Source: an uncultured bacterium
GTDB taxonomy: Bacteria; Actinomycetota; Coriobacteriia; Coriobacteriales; Eggerthellaceae
Reading direction: 5' to 3'
NCBI GenBank assembly: GCA_905215035.1
Contig: CAJMOJ010000025.1
Coordinates: 1 to 27,500, forward strand
DNA length: 27,500 bases
In this document: in pieces, positions 22,608 through 27,500 of the stretch
Layout: every line of letters begins with the position of its first letter
Numbering within the stretch: position 1 is the stretch's first letter
The notes under the pieces: model-generated
Database searches by the model: none
Seen by the model: the letters and a program-made list of their open reading frames with translations, nothing else
Told to the model about the DNA's origin: nothing
Program-made: the position numbers and the translations under genes

Positions 22608-23810
22608 CTACTTTTTGGCTGTTAAGGCATTACGGAGCAATTCAAGCGCAAAAACTACTGTTTGTTCGCGTACTTCCTGACGATCGCCATTGAAAATGCG
22701 TAAATGCGTTTCGCATCCATCTTTGGTAGCAAGACCAAACCAAACAGTGCCAACGGGTTTGGTAGGTGTAGCCCCACCAGGTCCTGCAATACCCGTCACC
22801 GACACAGCAATATCGGTATGTAATGCGATCCTGCTCCCCTCAGCCATTTCACGAGCAACTTCTGAACTTACAGCGCCATAGGTGTCAAGATTTTTCTTAG
22901 AAACATGCAAAAGACTTTGCTTAATTTGATTGGAATAAGAGACAATACCCCCCTGTATAACCTCAGATGAACCAGGGATAGCAGTTAATGCACCCGCAAT
23001 GAGCCCACCCGTGCAGGATTCAGCAGTTGAAATTAGCACATTTCTGCTTTTAGCAAGAGTGATGACCTCATGTGCTTTACCCGTGATGTCTTGCGCAGAA
23101 TCATGCAAAACATCAGCAGTCTGGATGGATTCTGCAACGATGTCATCTGATGAGGATATAAGAGTCTCGGCTGCGATCTGGTTGTTTGATAATCCTAAAA
23201 GACTTCGTGACTTTATAAAGTAGTCAATAAGCGAAACAACCGTAAGAACTACTGCAATCCCCATAACTATCCACGAAAAAATATTGAATCCACTTGAGAA
23301 GCTCAGTCCTTGAGAAATAATAAAATGGGAATCTTTTACGATAAACAATAGAATTGCAATAATTTGGAAAACGGTTTTTGCTTTTCCATACCATGATGCT
23401 GCAATTACAATTCCATCAGTTGCTGCAATCATGCGTATGCCTGAAATAATAAACTCACGAATAAGAATAATAAGAGCAATCCAGGCAGGCAGTGTATTCA
23501 TTTCAACTAAACAGAGCAACGCAGCTACGACCAAAATTTTATCGGCAAGAGGATCTACAAATTTACCAAAATCAGTAATTTCATTACGGCTGCGAGCAAG
23601 ATAACCGTCGAGAGCATCAGTACCAGAAAGTAAGGCAAAAATAATTGCAGCAATCCATGGCTGCCACAATGTGGCCTCTTGCCATCCTGCGCACCATTCT
23701 CCCCAAGGGCATATAAGCGCAACAACAAATAACGGGACAAGAAGAATTCTTGTCACCGTTATTACATTAGCTGGTGTCCAGATAGAAGTCTGTGCCTGAG
23801 TATTACTCAC
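22608..23810 (-). CDS. fusion: phosphatidylglycerophosphate synthase (PgsA) + CinA C-terminal amidohydrolase
   Basis: The 400-residue product joins two enzymes. Residues ~1-200 are a CDP-alcohol phosphatidyltransferase with several membrane helices and the full motif D68-G-x2-A-R-x8-G-x3-D86-x3-D90 (from DALDGYLARS to VDPLADK). This makes phosphatidylglycerophosphate from CDP-diacylglycerol. After a polar linker (~205-245), residues ~246-400 are the CinA/PncC domain (STAESCTGGLIAGALTAIPGSS, VTGIAGPGG, KPVGTVWFGLA), which deamidates NMN for NAD recycling. In many actinobacteria pgsA and cinA are adjacent genes here. The start is GTG 23810: GGAGG lies six bases before it and it overlaps the rimO stop by 8 bases. 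An ATG six codons upstream lacks this support. Confidence 0.9.
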   Translation of the reverse strand: MSNTQAQTSIWTPANVITVTRILLVPLFVVALICPWGEWCAGWQEATLWQPWIAAIIFALLSGTDALDGYLARSRNEITDFGKFVDPLADKILVVAALLCLVEMNTLPAWIALIILIREFIISGIRMIAATDGIVIAASWYGKAKTVFQIIAILLFIVKDSHFIISQGLSFSSGFNIFSWIVMGIAVVLTVVSLIDYFIKSRSLLGLSNNQIAAETLISSSDDIVAESIQTADVLHDSAQDITGKAHEVITLAKSRNVLISTAESCTGGLIAGALTAIPGSSEVIQGGIVSYSNQIKQSLLHVSKKNLDTYGAVSSEVAREMAEGSRIALHTDIAVSVTGIAGPGGATPTKPVGTVWFGLATKDGCETHLRIFNGDRQEVREQTVVFALELLRNALTAKK

Positions 23811-25089
23811 GCACCGCCTCCATTTCATACATTAAGGTGTCTTCGATTTCAGCGTTTATAAATTCGCCAATTTCACCTTCATTAACAAAAGTAACACCAT
23901 CAACATCAGGAGCCTGCGTCATCGTACGACCAAAGAGTTGGCCATCCTCTTCAACGCCGAGCACCAAAACTTTTGTGTGTTCACCAATACGTTCACGAAT
24001 GCGCTGTGTTGATACCGAGTCTGCCAAATCACGAAGACGTTGGAAGCGATCCATTTTGACATCTTCAGGAACCTGGTTGGGCAAATTGGCAGCGCGGGTA
24101 CCTTCTTCAGCTGAATAGGGGAAAATACCAACATAATCAAACTCGGCCTCTTGAACAAAGCTGCAAAGTTCCTCGAAGTCGCTTTCGGTTTCTCCAGGAT
24201 ATCCCACAATAAACGTAGTGCGAAGCGCAACACCCGTAAGGCGTTGACGAATTTGAGCAATCAGAGCCAAGAAACGCTCGCGTGATCCACTGCGATTCAT
24301 GGCACGAAGAAGTTTTGAATTGCAATGTTGAAGAGGAATATCAAGATATGGACAGATATTGTCATGATCTTCCATAACCGAAAGCAACTGATCATTAATG
24401 CCGTTTGGTTGTACATACATAATGCGGAACCAAACACTAGGGTGCTTACGTGCAAGTCGCTTCAACAAAAGAGGCAGTGAATCTCGTGGAGTAAAATCTT
24501 GTCCCCAAAAACCAGTATCTTGGGCAATAAGAACAATTTCTTTAACACCAGCTTCAATCAATCCGTCAACTTCAGCGTCGATAGATTCATAACTAAATGA
24601 GTGATAACGGCCGCGAATATAAGGAATAGTGCAATAGTAGCAATACCGATCGCAGCCATCTGAAATCTTGACATATGCTGTAGGAGGAGCAGCTACGACC
24701 ACTTTATGTTCGCTTGGTGTAGAGACTTCATCGAAAAGCTCATCAAGAATACGAACAATGTGTTCTTCTTGCTTACAAGGAACAAAGCGATCGGGCTCAG
24801 TGAGCTCAATGCCTAAATCATCTCCGTAACGTGAAGGAAGGCAGCCTGCAACAACTAATTTTGTGCGACCAGACTCAATTGCATCTTGGTGCGCGATATC
24901 AAAAATAGCATCTAAGCTCTCCTCGACAGCCTCTTGAATAAATGAGCACGTATTAACAATGACTGCATCTACTTCTTCTTCTGGAGAAACTACATCATAT
25001 CCAGCTTGCAGTAATGCTTCCTGCATATGATTTGTGTCTACCTCATTTTTTGCACAACCGAGTGTCACAAATGAAATACGCTTGCTCAT
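23803..25089 (-). CDS. rimO: ribosomal protein S12 methylthiotransferase RimO
   Basis: RimO is a radical-SAM enzyme that methylthiolates an aspartate of ribosomal protein S12. The 428-residue product has cluster cysteines Cys12 (LGCAKNEVD), Cys48 (NTCSFIQEA) and Cys83 (AGCLPSR), the radical-SAM cluster Cys146, Cys150, Cys153 in SDGCDRYCYYCTIPYIRGRYHS, and a C-terminal TRAM domain from ~355 (VLVLGVEEDGQLFGR). CAKNEVD and SDGCDRYCYYC separate it from MiaB, which is also in this window. A GAGGGGGG site precedes the ATG by five bases. Its stop overlaps the pgsA-cinA start, and yajQ lies 28 bases upstream, so the three are likely one transcript. Confidence 0.96.
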   Translation of the reverse strand: MSKRISFVTLGCAKNEVDTNHMQEALLQAGYDVVSPEEEVDAVIVNTCSFIQEAVEESLDAIFDIAHQDAIESGRTKLVVAGCLPSRYGDDLGIELTEPDRFVPCKQEEHIVRILDELFDEVSTPSEHKVVVAAPPTAYVKISDGCDRYCYYCTIPYIRGRYHSFSYESIDAEVDGLIEAGVKEIVLIAQDTGFWGQDFTPRDSLPLLLKRLARKHPSVWFRIMYVQPNGINDQLLSVMEDHDNICPYLDIPLQHCNSKLLRAMNRSGSRERFLALIAQIRQRLTGVALRTTFIVGYPGETESDFEELCSFVQEAEFDYVGIFPYSAEEGTRAANLPNQVPEDVKMDRFQRLRDLADSVSTQRIRERIGEHTKVLVLGVEEDGQLFGRTMTQAPDVDGVTFVNEGEIGEFINAEIEDTLMYEMEAVRE

Positions 25090-25117
25090 GTTGGCCCCCC
25101 TCTTATATCAAAATACG

Positions 25118-25615
25118 TTAGCGATAGTTAGTGAATTGAAGCGGTTGTCCATAATCTTGGTCTTTCAAAAACGCAATAACTTCTTGTAAGGTATCGCGTT
25201 TAGGACCGGACACTCTAAGCTTATCACCTTCTATCGTAACTTTAACTTTAAGCTTAGTAGATTTAATGTCTTTGTTGATTTTACCAGCGGTTTCTTTATC
25301 AATACCTTCAACAATTTTTGCAATCTGGCGCACATTGCCCCCAGAAGCATTTTCTATATTTCCCCATGAAAGAGCGCCAATATCAACACCGCGTTTAATA
25401 AGCTTAGAGGTTAAAATATCAATAACTTGCTTTGCAACAAAATCTGAAGGCGCAAGAATGGTAAATGTTTTTCCCGCCTTATCGAGCGTTAATTCTGAAC
25501 CGCTATCTTTAAGGTCATAACGCTGAGAGATTTCTTTTTTTGCTTGTCCATAGGCATTGTCAACTTCTTGCATATCAACCTGTGAGACAACATCAAAGCT
25601 TTCATCTTTGGCCAT
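25118..25615 (-). CDS. yajQ: YajQ-family nucleotide-binding protein
   Basis: The 165-residue cytosolic product starts MAKDESFDVVSQVDMQEVDNA and has YDLKDSGSELTLDK, IDILTSKLIKRGVD, then KTAGK-like EGIDKETAGKINKDIK and VRVSGPKRD-like LRVSGPKRDTLQEVI, the whole-length pattern of the YajQ/UPF0234 family with its two ferredoxin-like domains. Some members bind c-di-GMP or tRNA; the role here is not shown. AAAGGA six bases before the ATG supports the start. It is close to rimO downstream and 86 bases from the RodZ-like gene upstream, with a hairpin in that gap. Confidence 0.95.
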   Translation of the reverse strand: MAKDESFDVVSQVDMQEVDNAYGQAKKEISQRYDLKDSGSELTLDKAGKTFTILAPSDFVAKQVIDILTSKLIKRGVDIGALSWGNIENASGGNVRQIAKIVEGIDKETAGKINKDIKSTKLKVKVTIEGDKLRVSGPKRDTLQEVIAFLKDQDYGQPLQFTNYR

Positions 25616-25641
25616 GGTGTTTCCTTTCTTATATGTTTTAT

Positions 25642-25672
25642 TAAGAATTAGTAGATATTTCTACTGTTCTTA
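25642..25672. repeat. hairpin in the yajQ leader
   Basis: AGTAGA and TCTACT (25650-25655, 25660-25665) form an inner stem with a TATT loop, and TAAGAA/TTCTTA (25642-25647, 25667-25672) an outer stem. No T-run follows on the minus strand, so termination after the RodZ-like gene is doubtful. A processing or stabilising role is possible. Confidence 0.4.
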
Positions 25673-25701
25673 CAAAAACTAGTCGCAGAGTTCGATTTGT
25701 G

Positions 25702-26898
25702 TTATGACGATGAAGTAGAATCACTTGACCCAGAAGAACCTGTTCCAGAAGTTTGGCCAGAAGAGCCGCTTGTGCTGGTATCAGAACCTCCTGAAGATCC
25801 ACTTCCAGGCTTAGTTACACCGGGATGATCAGCATACCATTTATCGAGTATTTCTGAAAACTTATACGTTACATTTACTACACCACGAGAGCTCGCCGTA
25901 AGCGTTTGAGCTTGGCCATCAACTGTTACCGTCACTGCGTCAGGATCAGTACAAACAAATCTAATAGTGTCAGAAGAAGTATATGAATTCGACGATGGGC
26001 CAGTCACATCGCTAGCAATCTGCGCCTTACCATCAACGTAAACCTCAATATATACTTCTTTGCCTGAAGCAACTTCATATGCTAGCGTAAAATCAGTTGG
26101 AGGCTGTTCGGTGACAACAGGTTGCTGTGATCCCTCATCTCCTGTTGTTTCTTGTGTAGTACTTACTCCTGTAACAGGAATAGTTTCATTGGTTTCTTGA
26201 TGAGAACAAAAAGCAATATTGCAAATAACAATAATAAGGATAACAACAATAACTCCGCCGATAATAAAGGGCAACTTAGAGCGCCAATCAAATCCCTGCT
26301 GTCGTGGATTTGCATAGACATTGAGGTACTGTCCATCAGTCATTGCTGAATGTCGCGAAGGATGAACTTGTTGTTCAGGGGCTGCAGTACGTGAAGATGA
26401 TGTATTAGCTTGCGTTGAACGACGTTGTGGTTGTGATTGAAAATCCATTTCATCATGCTCAACCATCATGCGTCCCTGACGTGCAACTCCCCCATTACGC
26501 CGCCCTCGACTTGTAGCAGTTCCATAAATGGGGGTCTCTCCATACGAATCGGGTTGAAAACGATTAGCGTTTGTGCCAGAACGATAGGTTGCCGCACTCG
26601 TATTTCGATGCAAATAACGATTTTGCGCTACGTCCTCATGAGCACGTCCAATTTGATAGGCGTATACCTCGTCGAGATACATATGGGTAACATCGCTTGG
26701 ATTAAGCCCCAAAAAACGCGCATACGCATTAATCATATTAGTGGCATACCCTTTTGGTGGCATGCGCTCAAAATCACCGTCTTCTATAGCTTGCAAAATA
26801 TCAGGTCGGATACGAAGGCGGCGAGCTACCGTATCATAATCAAGTCCTTTTGCAATGCGAGCTTCTCGTAAGGCACTGCCAAAACTGATGTGTCTCAT
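25702..26898 (-). CDS. RodZ-like membrane protein with cytoplasmic helix-turn-helix
   Basis: The 398-residue product has a Cro-like helix-turn-helix at residues 3-80 (GSALREARIAKGLDYDTVARRLRIRPDILQAIEDGDFERMPPKGYATNMINAYARFLGL), a polar disordered stretch (~85-205), one membrane helix (209-231), and an outer domain (~268-350) with DFTLAYEVASGKEVYIEVYVDG, like the RodZ C-terminal domain. It ends in a Ser/Gly/Thr-rich tail (~364-398). RodZ links MreB to the cell wall machinery in rods; in actinobacteria without MreB the role is less clear. It follows ftsK after 73 bases. The ATG is preceded by AGGGTGG. A 22-bp dyad lies just upstream, possibly a site for its own DNA-binding domain. Confidence 0.85.
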   Translation of the reverse strand: MRHISFGSALREARIAKGLDYDTVARRLRIRPDILQAIEDGDFERMPPKGYATNMINAYARFLGLNPSDVTHMYLDEVYAYQIGRAHEDVAQNRYLHRNTSAATYRSGTNANRFQPDSYGETPIYGTATSRGRRNGGVARQGRMMVEHDEMDFQSQPQRRSTQANTSSSRTAAPEQQVHPSRHSAMTDGQYLNVYANPRQQGFDWRSKLPFIIGGVIVVILIIVICNIAFCSHQETNETIPVTGVSTTQETTGDEGSQQPVVTEQPPTDFTLAYEVASGKEVYIEVYVDGKAQIASDVTGPSSNSYTSSDTIRFVCTDPDAVTVTVDGQAQTLTASSRGVVNVTYKFSEILDKWYADHPGVTKPGSGSSGGSDTSTSGSSGQTSGTGSSGSSDSTSSS

Positions 26899-26923
26899 AA
26901 TCCACCCTGACCTATCTGTTTCT

Positions 26924-26945
26924 TATACAAATACTCATTTGTATA
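26924..26945. promoter_or_regulatory. 22-bp dyad upstream of the RodZ-like gene
   Basis: TATACAAAT (26924-26932) and ATTTGTATA (26937-26945) are perfect inverted copies around ACTC. The dyad lies 25 bases before the start codon of the RodZ-like gene and 26 bases past the ftsK stop. No T-run follows on the minus strand, so an operator is more likely than a terminator. Confidence 0.5.
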
Positions 26946-26971
26946 TCGTAATCATATTTATCTATTATTGC

Positions 26972-27500
26972 CTAGAATGGCTCATCTTGTTGCTCAAACG
27001 CTTTTATTGTTTCAAGCTCCATTGCATCCACCAATACTTCGCGTGGTTTAGAACCATTTGCTGGTCCTACAATACCTTTTTCTTCAAGCATGTCCATAAT
27101 GCGTCCTGCACGAGCATACCCAACGCTGAGCCTGCGCTGAATGCCAGAGGTAGAACCTACTCCTGAAGAACAAACAATTTCTGCTGCTTCCCATAAAAGA
27201 GGATCTTCATTACCTGATGCTCCCCCACCTGCTCCTGAGGGATTAGTGTCACCCAATGACATAACATTAGTCTTTAAAATATCATTGTGATATTCAGGCT
27301 CACCTTGATCCTTAAGAACATCCACCACTGCATTGATTTCATCTTCATCAACAAAGCAGCCTTGAATACGCTGTGGGCGAGCAAGCTCTGGTTTAGACAG
27401 TAAAAGGTCACCATTGCCAATGAGCTTTTCTGCGCCTGTTGCATCAAGAATAACGCGTGAATCAGTACCTGTTGCAACAGTCAAAGCGACACGTGATGTA
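26972..27500 (-). CDS. ftsK: DNA translocase FtsK, C-terminal part (runs off right edge)
   Basis: FtsK pumps DNA toward the dif site during division. Only the last 176 residues are here; the frame is open to the window end. It reads TSRVALTVATGTDSRVILD, then ATGAEKLIGNGDLLL, the end of the RecA-like motor domain, then RPQRIQGCFVDEDEINAVV. After a Gly/Ser/Ala linker comes the winged-helix gamma domain (DPLLWEAAEIVCSSGVGSTSGIQRRLSVGYARAGRIMDMLEEKGIVGP), which recognises KOPS sequences. It ends in EQQDEPF with TAG at 26974-26972. It is the first gene of the minus-strand core block seen here. Confidence 0.96.
   Translation of the reverse strand, partial: TSRVALTVATGTDSRVILDATGAEKLIGNGDLLLSKPELARPQRIQGCFVDEDEINAVVDVLKDQGEPEYHNDILKTNVMSLGDTNPSGAGGGASGNEDPLLWEAAEIVCSSGVGSTSGIQRRLSVGYARAGRIMDMLEEKGIVGPANGSKPREVLVDAMELETIKAFEQQDEPF

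Noticed and set aside
23792..24118. 108-codon plus-strand frame opposite rimO
   Set aside because: Antisense shadow of a conserved gene with Ser/Thr/Pro-rich composition and no recognisable motif.
26437..26871. 144-codon plus-strand frame opposite the RodZ-like gene
   Set aside because: Antisense to a well-supported gene, composition looks like a mirror of the coding strand, no ribosome site or domain.
1..27500. CRISPR array, insertion sequence, prophage, rRNA or tRNA genes
   Set aside because: No regularly spaced repeats, transposase or integrase motifs, terminal inverted repeats or tRNA cloverleaf patterns were seen on either strand.

Overview
The window looks like a chromosomal segment from an anaerobic actinobacterium of the class Coriobacteriia, most likely the family Eggerthellaceae, and a relatively AT-rich member of it. 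This is inferred from gene content, not from a marker-gene comparison. About 16 kb hold an actinobacterial housekeeping order: ftsK end, RodZ-like protein, yajQ, rimO, a pgsA-cinA fusion, recA, recX, rny, a GHKL ATPase, spoVS, miaB, miaA, dapF, dapL-like, hflX. The other ~11 kb hold a DMSO-reductase-type molybdoenzyme operon, two CaiB/BaiF CoA-transferases and an OFA-like MFS carrier, a mix typical of gut Eggerthellaceae. No rRNA, tRNA, CRISPR array, transposase or integrase was found.

Left part (1-10800), accessory metabolism. A minus-strand operon encodes a molybdopterin catalytic subunit, a four-cluster ferredoxin-like subunit and a TorD-family chaperone. The catalytic subunit has no twin-arginine signal, so the complex should be cytoplasmic. 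Divergent to it is a type III CoA-transferase ended by a strong terminator. Then, on the minus strand, come a second CoA-transferase, a TetR-type regulator, an OFA-like MFS transporter and a small membrane protein built from an internal duplication. A LysR regulator is divergent from the second CoA-transferase, with a dyad and repeated motifs between them. Together these could take up an organic acid, activate it by CoA transfer and use it or a relative as electron acceptor. The substrate cannot be read from the sequence.

Right part (11006-27500), core. An 18-bp perfect hairpin serving both converging genes separates LysR from hflX. All genes to the right are on the minus strand: ribosome and tRNA maintenance (hflX, miaA, miaB, rimO), meso-diaminopimelate synthesis (dapL-like, dapF), RNA turnover (rny), recombination (recA, recX), phospholipid synthesis fused to NMN deamidation (pgsA-cinA), and cell-shape and division genes (RodZ-like, ftsK). 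recA has a promoter with a Gram-positive-type LexA box between its -35 and -10. A terminator between recA and recX should lower recX expression.

Most worth a second look are the exportless molybdoenzyme unit with its direct-repeat operator, the duplicated membrane protein beside the transporter, the PgsA-CinA fusion, the GHKL ATPase/SpoVS pair between rny and miaB, the 22-bp dyad before the RodZ-like gene and the overlapping hairpins before rny.
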